A DNA stretch of 58,921 nt from assembly GCF_003205615.1 (NCBI RefSeq), contig NZ_PYBV01000045.1:1-58921 (forward strand), written 5' to 3'. This DNA is from Micromonospora arborensis (GTDB lineage: Bacteria; Actinomycetota; Actinomycetes; Mycobacteriales; Micromonosporaceae). This document shows positions 43,388-51,986 of this stretch, piece by piece (position 1 is the first letter of the stretch; each line of letters opens with the position of its first letter). The notes under the pieces are model-generated. The model searched no databases. It was not told the DNA's origin and saw only the letters and a program-made list of their open reading frames with translations. The translations under genes and the position numbers were made by a program.

Positions 43388-44104
43388 GTGTCGAGCACAG
43401 TGCCTCGTGTCATCCGCCCCGACGCCGCAGCGGAGGAGGACCAGCACCTCCTGCGGCGGCGTAACGCTCTCGTCGTCGTCCTCACCTTCCTGACCGGGAG
43501 CGCAGACGCCATCGGGTTCCTCTCCCTCGGCGGCGCCTTCTCCAGCGTCATGACCGGCAACATGGTCCTGCTCGGGCTCTCGGCGGGCCGAGGTGAGGCC
43601 GAGCTCGCGGTGACGTCGGGCTGCGCCATCATCAGCTTCATCGTCGGCGTCCTCGCGGGCGCCCGCGTCGTCGGCTCGGCACAGCCCGACGATCCGGTCT
43701 GGCCACGGCGGGTCACCTGGGCGCTGGTCCTGGAGCTGCTGGTGTTCGTCGTGTTCCTCGTCGTCTGGGAGGTCACGCTCGGCACCCCCGACGCGCACGT
43801 CCATCTCGCGCTGCTCCTGCTCTCCGCAGCGGCGCTGGGTGTGCAGAGCAGCGCGATCCAACGGTTCGGCGTGGCGGGACTGTCCTCCACGTACCTGACC
43901 GGCACGCTCACGAGCCTGATCGCCGGCGTCGCCGCACGCAGCCCGTGGGCCAGTCTGCGCCCCAAGGCTCAGGTGTTGCTGGCCCTGATGGTCGGCGCCG
44001 CGGTCGGCGCGCTGGTCGCCCTGCACCTGCCGGTCGTCGCCCCGGCGCTGCTGATCGTGCCGCTGGTCCTCGTCATCGTCGTGTCCGCGCGCATGCGTGC
44101 CTGA
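43388..44104 (+). CDS. DUF1275 (YoaK-like) membrane protein
   Basis: A 238-residue inner-membrane protein with about six TM segments, matching the YoaK/DUF1275 family (FLTGSADAIGFLSLGGAFSSVMTGNMVLLGL; SAAALGVQSSAIQRFGVAGLSSTYLTGTLT). These conserved G-N/T-G blocks suggest a transporter, but substrates are unknown. GTG 43388 has GGAGG at 10-base spacing. It shares its promoter region and probable operator with the divergent GntR gene. Confidence 0.87.
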   Translation: MSSTVPRVIRPDAAAEEDQHLLRRRNALVVVLTFLTGSADAIGFLSLGGAFSSVMTGNMVLLGLSAGRGEAELAVTSGCAIISFIVGVLAGARVVGSAQPDDPVWPRRVTWALVLELLVFVVFLVVWEVTLGTPDAHVHLALLLLSAAALGVQSSAIQRFGVAGLSSTYLTGTLTSLIAGVAARSPWASLRPKAQVLLALMVGAAVGALVALHLPVVAPALLIVPLVLVIVVSARMRA

Positions 44105-44171
44105 CTGTTTCGGCCCCGCGCACGCGGGCCTGACTGTTCTGGCCCCGCGCACGCGGGCCTGACCGTTCTGG
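44101..44171. repeat. 29-bp tandem repeats with internal hairpins
   Basis: Units begin at 44101 and 44130, with a partial third at 44159; each contains GGCCCCGCGCACGCGGGCC, which folds on itself. They begin at the last codon of the DUF1275 gene, so probably act as tandem terminators. The rest of the gap to 44332 shows nothing else clear. Confidence 0.7.
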
Positions 44172-44332
44172 TGGCGTGCCGATGTCGGTGGGGCCAACGG
44201 GGGATGGCGGAGATCCGCCATGTCCGTGCTCCGCCAGGGATCACGCGGTTCAACCGGAAGCCCGTCGGCTGAGAATCGGCGACGGCGGTGTCGGCCTTCC
44301 CCGGGCGACCGCCCGAGGGAGGGACGTTCTTC

Positions 44333-44665
44333 ATGCTCAGACCCAGACAGCGGACACGTCGAGCCATGGGCGCCGTCGGTGCGGCGCTGGCCATCGTGCT
44401 CGCACTGCCCACGGGTGCCGCCGTGGCCGCGCCCGCGCCCACCGTTGGTGCCGTCGACCCGCTGCGCAAGGTGGACCCGTACGTGCTCGGTGCGGCCCGC
44501 GCCACCTCCGGTGAGGTGCAGCCGGGGGCGAAGGATGCCCTGACCATCACCGTGGACACCACTGGTCTGGCGCCCGGCACGTACGTCGCCACGCTGCTGG
44601 TCACCAACAACGGCGCGAAGGGCGCGTCCACACCGATCACCGTGTCGGTGACGGTCACGAAGTGA
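44333..44665 (+). CDS. Small secreted protein with a single Ig-like/subtilase-tail segment
   Basis: A 110-residue protein. A basic signal peptide (RPRQRTRRAMGAVGAALAIVLALP) ends near AVAAP. The mature part has only about 75 residues and ends in GLAPGTYVATLLVTNNGAKG...VTVSVTV, the C-terminal strands of Ig-like domains that cap many secreted subtilases and adhesins. GGGAGGGA precedes ATG 44333. It may be a stand-alone secreted module or the fused ends of a larger gene after internal deletion. Confidence 0.6.
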   Translation: MLRPRQRTRRAMGAVGAALAIVLALPTGAAVAAPAPTVGAVDPLRKVDPYVLGAARATSGEVQPGAKDALTITVDTTGLAPGTYVATLLVTNNGAKGASTPITVSVTVTK

Positions 44666-44670
44666 GGCAC

Positions 44671-44706
44671 GGGGCCTGCCGACGCCTTGCCGGGTCGGCA
44701 GGCCCC
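44671..44706. terminator. Bidirectional hairpin terminator
   Basis: Perfect 13-bp stem (44671-44683 with 44694-44706) with a 10-base loop, five bases after the small secreted protein and before the convergent response-regulator gene. Confidence 0.78.
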
Positions 44707-44728
44707 ACGTCCGGGCGGCTTTCGACAG

Positions 44729-45355
44729 TCAGACGTTGCGGGCGAACAGGGCCAGGCGTACCCGGTTGGGGCTGTCGGTCTTGGTCATCAGGCTGGTGAT
44801 GTGGGTCTTGACCGTGGTGACGCCGATGTGCAGCCGGTCGGCGATCTCGGTGTTGGACAGGCCCTCGGCGACCAGATTCAGCACGTCCTGTTCCCGGGCG
44901 GTCAGACCGTGCACCGGCCGGGGTGTTTCGGGGCGTGCGTGCACGGCGCGCTGCACGAGGCGTCGCAGCACCTCCGGGCTGAACGGGCTGTCCCCGACGG
45001 CGGCCCGCCGGATGCCGTCCAGCAGCTCGGTCGGGGGCGCGTCCTTCAGCAGGAAACCGCAGGCCCCCGCCGTCAGGGCAGGGTAGAGGTGGTCGTCGTC
45101 GCCGAACGTGGTCAGCACCAGGATGCGGGTGGTGGGGCGTTCGGCGAGGATCCGACTGGTCGCGGTGATCCCATCGACACCGGGCATGCGCAGGTCCATG
45201 ACGACGACGTCGGGCAGGAGCCGCGCGGCGAGCGGGATCGCCTCGCGGCCGTTGTCGGCCTCTCCGACGACCTCGATGTCGGGTTGGGCGTCACAGAGCA
45301 TGCGCAGCCCGGCTCGGATGAGGTGCTGGTCGTCGACCAGCAGCACCCGGATCAC
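44729..45355 (-). CDS. NarL/LuxR-family response regulator
   Basis: A 208-residue response regulator. The receiver domain has the acidic pair in LLVDDQ, phospho-acceptor Asp54 in VVVMDLRMPG, Thr in LTTF and Lys in LLKDAPP. The C-terminal LuxR HTH is LTAREQDVLNLVAEGLSNTEIADRLHIGVTTVKTHITSLMTK. GTG 45355 overlaps the kinase stop (GTGA). Last gene of a four-gene leftward operon. Confidence 0.94.
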   Translation of the reverse strand: MIRVLLVDDQHLIRAGLRMLCDAQPDIEVVGEADNGREAIPLAARLLPDVVVMDLRMPGVDGITATSRILAERPTTRILVLTTFGDDDHLYPALTAGACGFLLKDAPPTELLDGIRRAAVGDSPFSPEVLRRLVQRAVHARPETPRPVHGLTAREQDVLNLVAEGLSNTEIADRLHIGVTTVKTHITSLMTKTDSPNRVRLALFARNV

Positions 45356-46602
45356 GCCGGCTCCGGCGTGGGTGCCCCGGCGGGCGCCTCGTGGTCACGG
45401 GGCACCAACACGGCCGGCGTTCCGGTGGGTGCGGAGGCCACGGCCGGGAGGACGGTGCGGACCCGCCATCCGGCGCCGGCCCGGCCCGCCTCCAACCGGC
45501 CGCCGAGGACCTCGACGCGCTCGCGCATGCCGGTGATGCCGTGCCCGCCTCCGGACGGTACCGCCGCCGGCACCGCGCCGCGCCCGTCGTCCGAGACCTC
45601 CCAGTGCACCGCCCCGTCGTGGACGGCGACCACGAGGTGCGCCAACGCGGACGTCCCGGCGTGTTTTGCCACGTTGGTCAGCGCCTCCTGGGTCAGTCGC
45701 AGCACGGCCAGGCCGCGTACCGCGTCGAGTGAGCCGACCGCCGGGTCGATGTCGGCCTCCACGGTGATTCCCGCCTGGCGTGCCCGGTCGACCGTCGCAC
45801 CGAGTGCCGCCGGGAGCGCGGACGGCTCGATCGCGGTCAGCGCCGCGTCGCCGCGTACCCCGTCGGGATTGCGCAGCACCGCGACCAGCCGGCGCAACTC
45901 CGCGAGCGCTGCCGTGCCCGTGCCGTGCACGTCGTCGAACACCTCGCCCACCCGGGGGTCCAGGTCGGTGAGCACATGCCGGGCCACGCCGACCCGCAGC
46001 ACCATCGACGCCACGTGATGTGCGACCACGTCGTGCAGCTCGCGGGCGATGGCGCTGCGTTCGTCGGCCCGTGCCGCGCGGCTCTCCGACTCGTGCCGGC
46101 GTTGCTCTGCCTTCGCCCGCTCCACGGCCTGCCGACCCAGCTCCCGGTTGGTCCGGATGAGCAGACCGAGCAGCACCGGCACGCCGACCTCCAGGGTCAG
46201 ACCGAAGACGCCCGAGGCGAACCGGCCGACCGAATCACCGAACGAGTCGGTCAGGTCGACCACCGCCAGCAGCCCGGTGGCGAGCCAGATGGTGCGTGCT
46301 CGGCGTGCCCGCATGGTCACCTCGAGCAGGGCCCAGCTGGCGCCGACCTGGTTGATCGTGAGGTCGTCGACAAGGGGGATCGCGACCGCCAGCAGCCCGG
46401 CCTGCACCGCCAGGTTGGCCAGCGGCCGACGGTGCAACACCAGCGTGAGGGCGAACGCGACCACCGCGAGGACCCACTGCGGGGCCGTCGGCGGCAGACC
46501 GGCGTGGGTGCCGACGGTCAGGTAGCACAGGCCGCTGAGGTCGAGCAGCACCGTCCGCACGAGCGTGTCCCGTGCGTCGAACAGCCGTCCCGCCCATTTC
46601 AC
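45352..46602 (-). CDS. HisKA_3-type sensor histidine kinase
   Basis: A 416-residue membrane kinase. The N-terminal half contains about five to six TM segments without a sizeable extracytoplasmic loop (intramembrane-sensing layout). The dimerisation/phospho-acceptor box is ERSAIARELHDVVAHHVASM, the N-box is LTQEALTNVAKHA, and the G-box is DDGRGAVPAAVPSGGGHGITGMRERV. Its partner is the overlapping response regulator. It starts 9 bp after the ABA4-like gene, so sensing could involve the upstream membrane proteins. Confidence 0.92.
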   Translation of the reverse strand: MKWAGRLFDARDTLVRTVLLDLSGLCYLTVGTHAGLPPTAPQWVLAVVAFALTLVLHRRPLANLAVQAGLLAVAIPLVDDLTINQVGASWALLEVTMRARRARTIWLATGLLAVVDLTDSFGDSVGRFASGVFGLTLEVGVPVLLGLLIRTNRELGRQAVERAKAEQRRHESESRAARADERSAIARELHDVVAHHVASMVLRVGVARHVLTDLDPRVGEVFDDVHGTGTAALAELRRLVAVLRNPDGVRGDAALTAIEPSALPAALGATVDRARQAGITVEADIDPAVGSLDAVRGLAVLRLTQEALTNVAKHAGTSALAHLVVAVHDGAVHWEVSDDGRGAVPAAVPSGGGHGITGMRERVEVLGGRLEAGRAGAGWRVRTVLPAVASAPTGTPAVLVPRDHEAPAGAPTPEPA

Positions 46603-46611
46603 GAGGTCAGC

Positions 46612-47052
46612 CTAGGCCCTGCGGCCCGGGGGCACGTCCGTGGACCAGCGGCTTCGAACCGCGAGGTAGGCGGCCAGGCCGAGTGGGCCGAGCAGGATGG
46701 TCAGCACCAGCACCGGGGCCATGACCAGCGCCGGTACCCCCCGTTCCCGGCTGTCCAGCCACGCCCACCGCCCGACGAACAGATCGAACGCGAGCATGTG
46801 CGCCCAGGCCGCGGCCGCGCCGTTGGAGGTGCCGAGCAGGTCGCGTACCCCGCCCAGGGTCGGCGACGCCACGGCCGGCAGCACGTCACCGAACGCCGGG
46901 ATCACCAGCAGCGCGTAGATCGCCAGGGCCGGCAGCACGATCAGCGGCGACGAGATGATCCGGGCGGTCCACGACCAGTGCGGCAGCAGGATCATCAGCG
47001 CCCAGAACGGCGCGGCCACCGCGAACGTCAGGATGAACAGTGCGCCGGTCAT
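46612..47052 (-). CDS. ABA4-like (DUF4281) membrane protein
   Basis: A 146-residue integral membrane protein with four TM segments and the ABA4-like signature (GGVRDLLGTSNGAAAAWAHMLAFDLFVGRWAWLDSRERG). Plant ABA4 is needed for neoxanthin formation; the bacterial role is unknown. Its ATG overlaps the stop of the upstream 8-TM gene by four bases. Confidence 0.8.
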   Translation of the reverse strand: MTGALFILTFAVAAPFWALMILLPHWSWTARIISSPLIVLPALAIYALLVIPAFGDVLPAVASPTLGGVRDLLGTSNGAAAAWAHMLAFDLFVGRWAWLDSRERGVPALVMAPVLVLTILLGPLGLAAYLAVRSRWSTDVPPGRRA

Positions 47053-47978
47053 GCGGCCAGCGCCAGTTCCGGGTCGCGCCGGCGCGCCAGCACCAGGCCG
47101 GCGGTGGTCGCGGTCGCGACCACCAGGGCCGCGACGGCGGCCATCGTGAGCCCGTCCGGGCGCAGCAGCGGCTGTCCGCGCAGCGCCTGCCAGGTCAACA
47201 ACACCGTGAGTACGCCGTACGCCGCACCGGCGACGACCACCAGTCGTGCCCGGGTGCGCTCGTCCAGCCGCATCCCGAGGTACCGGGACAGCAGGATCGC
47301 CAGGATCGGCAGCGCCTGCAGGGCGTGCAGCCCGACGAAGTGCCCGATCCGCAGATCCCCACCGGTGGTGCTCCAGCCGAGCAACGGCAGCCCCGGCCCG
47401 CCGTCGACCACGCCGACCGCGTGCGCGCCGGAGATCCCGTCGATCCCCGAATCCTGCATCGGCAGCACCATCGGTACCGCCGCGAGCATGCCCAGCAGCG
47501 ACAGGCCGAGCCCCCATCCGACCGCGTGGGCGGCGACCCGGTCGGGGATCCGTCGGATCAGCACCACGATCCCGAGGACGAAGTGCGCGACGAACAGCAC
47601 CATGATCGCCGCACCCATCGCCGTGAAGAGCGCCGCGTTCAGTGGGCTGGTCCCGTTGAAGTGGCTGGTCTGCCCACGGAGTACCTGCCCAACGATCACC
47701 ACCATCTCGATCACCGCCATCGCGACGATGACCGTGCCCGCCCATTCCGCGACCCGGCTGCGCCGCGGCAGCAGGGAGAGCATCCAGGCGAGGGTCGTGC
47801 CGTACACCACGAAGGAGATGGCGAACTTGAACGGCTTGAGCCAGATCGGCGCCCCGGTGAGGACGCGCGAGTCGACGAGGATGCCGATCGCGGAGATGAC
47901 GGTGAGCACCGCCATCACGTACACGAAAACCATCAGTGGGCGGTGCCAGTGCGCCGCCCGGCGCAGGTCGATTGTCAT
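47049..47978 (-). CDS. Eight-helix integral membrane protein, unknown function
   Basis: A 309-residue protein with about eight TM segments. HWHRPLMVFVYVMAVLTVIS, GAPIWLKPFKFAISFVVYGTTLAW and GHFVGLHALQALPILAILLSRYLG stand out, with conserved-looking His/Trp residues at membrane borders that could bind a cofactor. I recognise it as a common actinobacterial hypothetical family but cannot name a function. It begins the operon with the ABA4-like protein and the two-component system, which suggests an envelope signal or membrane state as its theme. Confidence 0.7.
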   Translation of the reverse strand: MTIDLRRAAHWHRPLMVFVYVMAVLTVISAIGILVDSRVLTGAPIWLKPFKFAISFVVYGTTLAWMLSLLPRRSRVAEWAGTVIVAMAVIEMVVIVGQVLRGQTSHFNGTSPLNAALFTAMGAAIMVLFVAHFVLGIVVLIRRIPDRVAAHAVGWGLGLSLLGMLAAVPMVLPMQDSGIDGISGAHAVGVVDGGPGLPLLGWSTTGGDLRIGHFVGLHALQALPILAILLSRYLGMRLDERTRARLVVVAGAAYGVLTVLLTWQALRGQPLLRPDGLTMAAVAALVVATATTAGLVLARRRDPELALAA

Positions 47979-48144
47979 GTCTGTAGATGCTCGTGGTCCT
48001 GCCCGCCGATCGCGTCCGACCGGGGGCCCCGGTTGCGGCCGGTGGTCGGAGTCGGCCTCCTCCCTGGGTAGGAGGCGCAAATCCTCGGTGCGCTTCGCCG
48101 GTCCTGGCACAATGGCCGACCTGCCGACCGGACCGGGAGTGACC

Positions 48145-48894
48145 ATGACGACCAATGAGGACCGTGTTCAGCCGAACGAGACGACGGTGCCACTGCTGCA
48201 CTGCCCGGCGCCGGCGGAGACCCTGGCGTTCTGGCGGGCGCTCGGGTTCGAGGTGGCCTACGAGCAGCTCAAGCCGTACGTGTACCTGGCTTTCACCTGG
48301 AGTGGGTTCCAGTTGCACTACGGCCCGGCGCCCAAGGGCCTGGACCCGGCGAAGGAGGCGTCCGGTGGTTGCCTGGTGATGGTCGACGCGGTCGCGCCGT
48401 ACCACGCGGCGTTCACCGAAGCGATGCGCCGCGCGTACGGCAAGGTGCTGGTCAAGGGTCTGCCGCGGATCACCCGCTACCGTGCCGGGGCGTCGCGGTT
48501 CAGCGTCGTCGACCCGTCGGGCAACACCATCGTCTTCATCCAGAGGGACGAGCCGCAAGAGGTGGAGTACGGCGGGTCGAAGGAGTTGCAGGGCCTGGCG
48601 CGAGTGCTCGACAACGCGCGGATCCTGCGCGAATTCAAGTCCGACGACCGGGCGGCCTACCGGGCGCTCGACTCGGGGATGCGCCGCCGTGCCGATGACG
48701 CGCCGATGGTCGAACAGGCGATGGCGCTCGCCGGCCTGATCGAGCTGTCGGTCGCGCTGGAGAAGGCGGAGCGCGTACCCGAATGGGGTGCCCGCCTGCG
48801 GGCCTTGTCCCTGACCGCGCAGGAGCGGGCGCAGGTGGAGCAGTACGTCGCCGACCCCGCCCTACTCACACCGTGGCTGACCGATGCGACCTGA
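48145..48894 (+). CDS. VOC/glyoxalase-family protein
   Basis: A 249-residue protein. The first half is a VOC (glyoxalase/bleomycin-resistance) fold (LLHCPAPAETLAFWRALGFEVAYEQLKPYVYLAFTWSGFQLHYG ... RFSVVDPSGNTIVFIQRDEP). The last 100 or so residues are helical (LQGLARVLDNARILREFKSDDRAAYRALDSGM), a C-terminal extension seen in some actinobacterial VOC proteins. Metal ligands cannot be assigned securely. GGGAG lies upstream of ATG 48145. Function (dioxygenase, isomerase or drug-binding) is not determined. Confidence 0.82.
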   Translation: MTTNEDRVQPNETTVPLLHCPAPAETLAFWRALGFEVAYEQLKPYVYLAFTWSGFQLHYGPAPKGLDPAKEASGGCLVMVDAVAPYHAAFTEAMRRAYGKVLVKGLPRITRYRAGASRFSVVDPSGNTIVFIQRDEPQEVEYGGSKELQGLARVLDNARILREFKSDDRAAYRALDSGMRRRADDAPMVEQAMALAGLIELSVALEKAERVPEWGARLRALSLTAQERAQVEQYVADPALLTPWLTDAT

Positions 48895-48992
48895 TCGTCC
48901 GACGGCTTTGACACGCTCACTAAGCCTCACAGCCCTAACTCACGACGGGGCTGCGGGCGCAGTGAAGGGCGCTCGCCATGTCGATGTGCTGT

Positions 48993-49042
48993 TGAGCGGT
49001 ATACCTCAGAGGTATGAATATGACTCTGAGGTATACCGCTCA
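48993..49042. repeat. 50-bp palindrome, copy 2
   Basis: Arms of 18 bases (48993-49010 and 49025-49042) are exact inverted repeats with a 14-base centre. It begins and ends with TGAGCGGTAT/ATACCGCTCA and contains TGACTCTGAGGTATA, the same modules as the 10491-10540 palindrome. It lies between a rightward and a leftward gene, where a bidirectional terminator would be expected. Confidence 0.85.
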
Positions 49043-49117
49043 CTGCCGCATCCGCCCTGACGGAGGTCACCGACGGTCACCGCCGGCTGCCGGCTGCGCC
49101 CACAGCCCGGGCCAGGG

Positions 49118-49525
49118 TCAGGACTTGCTCGTCTGGGGGCGCATCCGGGGGTCATTGTCGAGGACGGCTTCTGCCAGCCGCTCCGGGAACATGCGCCGCA
49201 CGCTCGGGGGGTATTCACTTCCGTTGCCGGGCTGCGTGACGCGGTCGCCGTCCACCCGCACTGGTACCGAGACACCGGTGACGACGCCGGGGCCCGCCGA
49301 TTCGCAGTGTGCCCAAGCGAACGACGAGGAACCCTCGCGCCCGAGCAGGCGAACCTTGCAGGTGCCCGGTCCGGCGAGCAGTTCGCGGGGGAGGAGCGTC
49401 GCGAGACGCTCCTCCTCGGTCCGAACGTCGGTCGCGTTCCGGTCCGGTAGTGGGTACGGCGGCTCGGAACAGCCGGCGAGCAGCCCGATCGCCAACCCGA
49501 ACCAGACGACGTGGCGGCGAATCAC
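49118..49525 (-). CDS. Small lipoprotein, unknown function
   Basis: A 135-residue lipoprotein: IRRHVVWFGLAIGLLAGC is a signal peptide with lipobox LAGC. The mature part has two further cysteines (GTCKVRLLG, WAHCESAG) that could form a disulfide. No family recognised. Starts at GTG 49525. It is monocistronic on the minus strand and divergent from the beta-propeller gene across 253 bp in which I identify nothing firm. Confidence 0.7.
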   Translation of the reverse strand: MIRRHVVWFGLAIGLLAGCSEPPYPLPDRNATDVRTEEERLATLLPRELLAGPGTCKVRLLGREGSSSFAWAHCESAGPGVVTGVSVPVRVDGDRVTQPGNGSEYPPSVRRMFPERLAEAVLDNDPRMRPQTSKS

Positions 49526-49778
49526 GCGTCGAGCCTCCCATCCGCCTGTCGGTGCCGCCGCCCGCGCCCTGATCAGTCTGACCGAGGAGTTCCTGCCCGG
49601 AGGGGCTGAACGCCCGATTCTGTATTAGGCCATTTCTGTGCTGACGTCTGGTTATTCGACGGATCGGCACATAGTTACCGCTTTCGGGTAATGGCCGGTA
49701 ACCCGACTACATCTTCCGTTAGCTTGCGAAGGAGAGGAAAACTCGTATTCATCCCATCGTGCGCGTAAGGAGCCAATG

Positions 49779-50954
49779 ATGAAGCGCAGCGTAGCGCTCG
49801 CGGCCGCCCTCCTGGCCGGTCTGACCAGCGTCGGTTCGGCCCCCCAGCCCGCCTTCGCTGACGGCGGCGGCCCAGGTTACAACCACGATGATCGTGGGGG
49901 AGGTGACTACCACCACGGCGACGAGGGCGCTCTCTTCGTCCAGACCAACAAAGCTGAGGGCAACACCATCAAGGTGTTCGACCGCGACGAGGACGGCCGC
50001 CTGACCAAGGCGGGCGAGTACGAGACCGGCGGGCTCGGCGGGTTCACCATCGGTGCGCCGGTCGATGCGCTGGCGTCGCAGGGATCCTTGATCTACCACA
50101 AGGGGCTGCTCTTCGCCGTCAACGCGGGCAGCAACACCGTGACGGTCTTCGGGGTCGAAGGCACCAGGTTGCACAAGCTTCAGGTCATCTGGTCCGGCGG
50201 TCTGCTGCCGGTCAGTGTCGCGGCCCGCGGCGACCTCGTCTACGTCCTCAACGCCGGTGGCGAGGGCTCGGTGCAGGGGTTCGAGCTGCACAAGGGGCGC
50301 CTGTCACGGATCGAGGAGGCCAACCGGTCGCTGGGGCTGCACAACGGCAACCCGCCCGCGTTCGGGACCGCCCCGGCCCAGATCAAGATCGACCCGGACA
50401 GCGAGTTCGTGTTGGTCTCGACCAAGGCCGCCAACGTCATGTTCAGCTATGAGATCGGTCGGCACGGGGAGTTGGCCCGGAACCCCGTCATCAGTGACGC
50501 GGGGGACGGTCCGTTCGGCTTCACCTTCGACACCGACGACTCGCTGCTGGTCACCGAGTCCAACGCGAACGCCGTCAGCCGGTTCGAGCTCGACGAAGAT
50601 GGCGTCCTCGACCAGATCGGGCCGTCGGTGCCCAATGGTCAGCAGGCGACGTGCTGGATCCAGCGCGTCGGCGACTTCTTCTACGCCGCCAATGCCGGCA
50701 GCTCCACCATCAGTTCCTACCGGGTCGACGACGACGGCAAGCTTGAGCTGGTCAAGGCCGTCGCCGTCGACACCGGCGGAGGGTCGATCGACATGACCAC
50801 CAGCGACGGCTTCCTGTACGTGCAGAACGCCGCCGCCGGCAACGTGCAGGGCTACGAGGTGGGCGAGGACGGCTCCCTGAAGCTCGTCACCACCGTGGAG
50901 GGTCTGCCGAAGTTCACCGACGGCATCGGCATGGAAGGCATCGCCGCCTCCTGA
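49779..50954 (+). CDS. Secreted lactonase-like beta-propeller protein
   Basis: A 391-residue secreted protein. The signal peptide (MKRSVALAAALLAGLTSVG) is followed by a His/Gly/Asp-rich segment (GPGYNHDDRGGGDYHHGDEG) that may bind metal. Then comes a seven-bladed-propeller repeat (ALFVQTNKAEGNTIKVFDRDEDGRLT, LLFAVNAGSNTVTVFGVEG, FFYAANAGSSTISSYRVDDDGKLE), as in 6-phosphogluconolactonase-like/YVTN-type families. Enzymatic activity is uncertain for the secreted members. AAGGAG is 6 bases before ATG 49779, better than the adjacent ATG at 49776. Ends at a strong hairpin. Confidence 0.85.
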   Translation: MKRSVALAAALLAGLTSVGSAPQPAFADGGGPGYNHDDRGGGDYHHGDEGALFVQTNKAEGNTIKVFDRDEDGRLTKAGEYETGGLGGFTIGAPVDALASQGSLIYHKGLLFAVNAGSNTVTVFGVEGTRLHKLQVIWSGGLLPVSVAARGDLVYVLNAGGEGSVQGFELHKGRLSRIEEANRSLGLHNGNPPAFGTAPAQIKIDPDSEFVLVSTKAANVMFSYEIGRHGELARNPVISDAGDGPFGFTFDTDDSLLVTESNANAVSRFELDEDGVLDQIGPSVPNGQQATCWIQRVGDFFYAANAGSSTISSYRVDDDGKLELVKAVAVDTGGGSIDMTTSDGFLYVQNAAAGNVQGYEVGEDGSLKLVTTVEGLPKFTDGIGMEGIAAS

Positions 50955-50966
50955 CAGCGTTCCCCG

Positions 50967-50997
50967 CTGGTCCCGGTCGTTCGTCGACCGGGACCAG
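50967..50997 (+). terminator. Hairpin terminator
   Basis: Perfect 13-bp stem (50967-50979 with 50985-50997), 5-base loop, 12 bases after the beta-propeller stop. Confidence 0.75.
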
Positions 50998-51046
50998 TGC
51001 TGCTATCGCTAGCCGTGAGCTTGCGGAAGCCGAATACCCTGCGGCC

Positions 51047-51814
51047 ATGACACGTCGAGCTGTGGTGGCCGGCATCTCTGGGGCGATTCTGCTCATACTG
51101 GCCTGCTCGGTCGCCATGGGGACGACAGAAGAACCCGCTGCGGCGCCGACCGTCAACGCTGGCGCGGCCGACACGGCAAAGGCGATCGGCGTGCTGAGGG
51201 CAGGCAGGGCGTTCATCGATCAGACGAGCTTCCGCGTCGATGTCGACTTCGCGAGTCAGATCACGACGCTGTCGCGCACCGACAACGTCAAGAAGCGCGG
51301 CATCACCACGGCTTCGATGTCCGGTCGTGTCACCGAGATCCGGATGATCGACAACGACGTCTACCTGAAGACCGACGTGGACCTCCAGGGAGTCGGCCAC
51401 GAATGGATGACCCTCGACCCGGCCCGGGTGCCGTCGAACTTCGCCCTCAGCTTCGCGCCGGGCCAGAACGACCCTGGCGGCTCGGCCCGCCTCATCGACG
51501 CGATCGTCACCGCACGGGTGGACGGCTCTGAGATCACCGGGACGTTCGATGTGACCCGGGTCGCCGACGGCACCGGGATCAACTTCCGCCCCCCTCTAGG
51601 AGAGACGTTTCCCGACAGCGCCCGTAGCCACCCGTTTCGCGCGACGCTGGATGCCGACGGCCGGCTTGTCGGTTTCCTGATCCCCGCCGGCAGCGGGCTG
51701 CCGAACGCGTCTCTTCGCTACAGCGACTTTGGTGCGGCTACCGGCGTCACCCGCCCGGAGGGTGCGGTCGCCGCGCCCGAAGCCCTGTACCCCCAGCTCG
51801 GGCTGAACGACTGA
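51047..51814 (+). CDS. LppX/LprG-like lipoprotein
   Basis: A 255-residue lipoprotein with signal peptide and lipobox ILAC. The mature part (SFRVDVDFASQITT ... IRMIDNDVYLKTDVDLQGVGHEWMTLDPA ... ATLDADGRLVGFLI) has the alternating-strand layout of LppX_LprAFG proteins, which bind lipids or act in envelope transport in mycobacteria and relatives. Similarity is judged by pattern only. Starts at ATG 51047 without a strong ribosome site. The opposite-strand DUF1330 fragment ends at or within its 3' flank. Confidence 0.65.
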   Translation: MTRRAVVAGISGAILLILACSVAMGTTEEPAAAPTVNAGAADTAKAIGVLRAGRAFIDQTSFRVDVDFASQITTLSRTDNVKKRGITTASMSGRVTEIRMIDNDVYLKTDVDLQGVGHEWMTLDPARVPSNFALSFAPGQNDPGGSARLIDAIVTARVDGSEITGTFDVTRVADGTGINFRPPLGETFPDSARSHPFRATLDADGRLVGFLIPAGSGLPNASLRYSDFGAATGVTRPEGAVAAPEALYPQLGLND

Positions 51815-51828
51815 CTACCGGCTCTCGG

Positions 51829-51963
51829 CTCGACGGCTCCACCATGGACGATGAACCGGCCACCGAAGGGCGTGAGGGTCGAATCGATACGCTCCAGGTA
51901 TTCCAGCACGTCGGCGTGGAGCGGTGCTCTGCGCAGGTGAGCAAGTGCGTACGCGGTGGCCAT
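51829..51963 (-). pseudogene. 3'-truncated DUF1330 gene
   Basis: From ATG 51963, with a perfect AGGAGAG ribosome site, the frame encodes ATAYALAHLRRAPLHADVLE and then GGRFIVHGGAVE, the N-terminal half of a DUF1330 protein. The match stops there, and the frame runs on into antisense of the LppX-like gene. The C-terminal half of the domain is lost. Confidence 0.72.
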
Positions 51964-51986
51964 GAGTCTCTCCTCGCTCGCGGGAT

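Noticed and set aside
44101..44171. CRISPR-like repeat
   Set aside because: Contiguous 29-bp tandem units without spacers, and no cas genes nearby.
45925..48144. Long plus-strand extension upstream of the VOC gene
   Set aside because: Antisense to kinase, ABA4-like and 8-TM genes; the VOC domain and its ribosome site begin at 48145.
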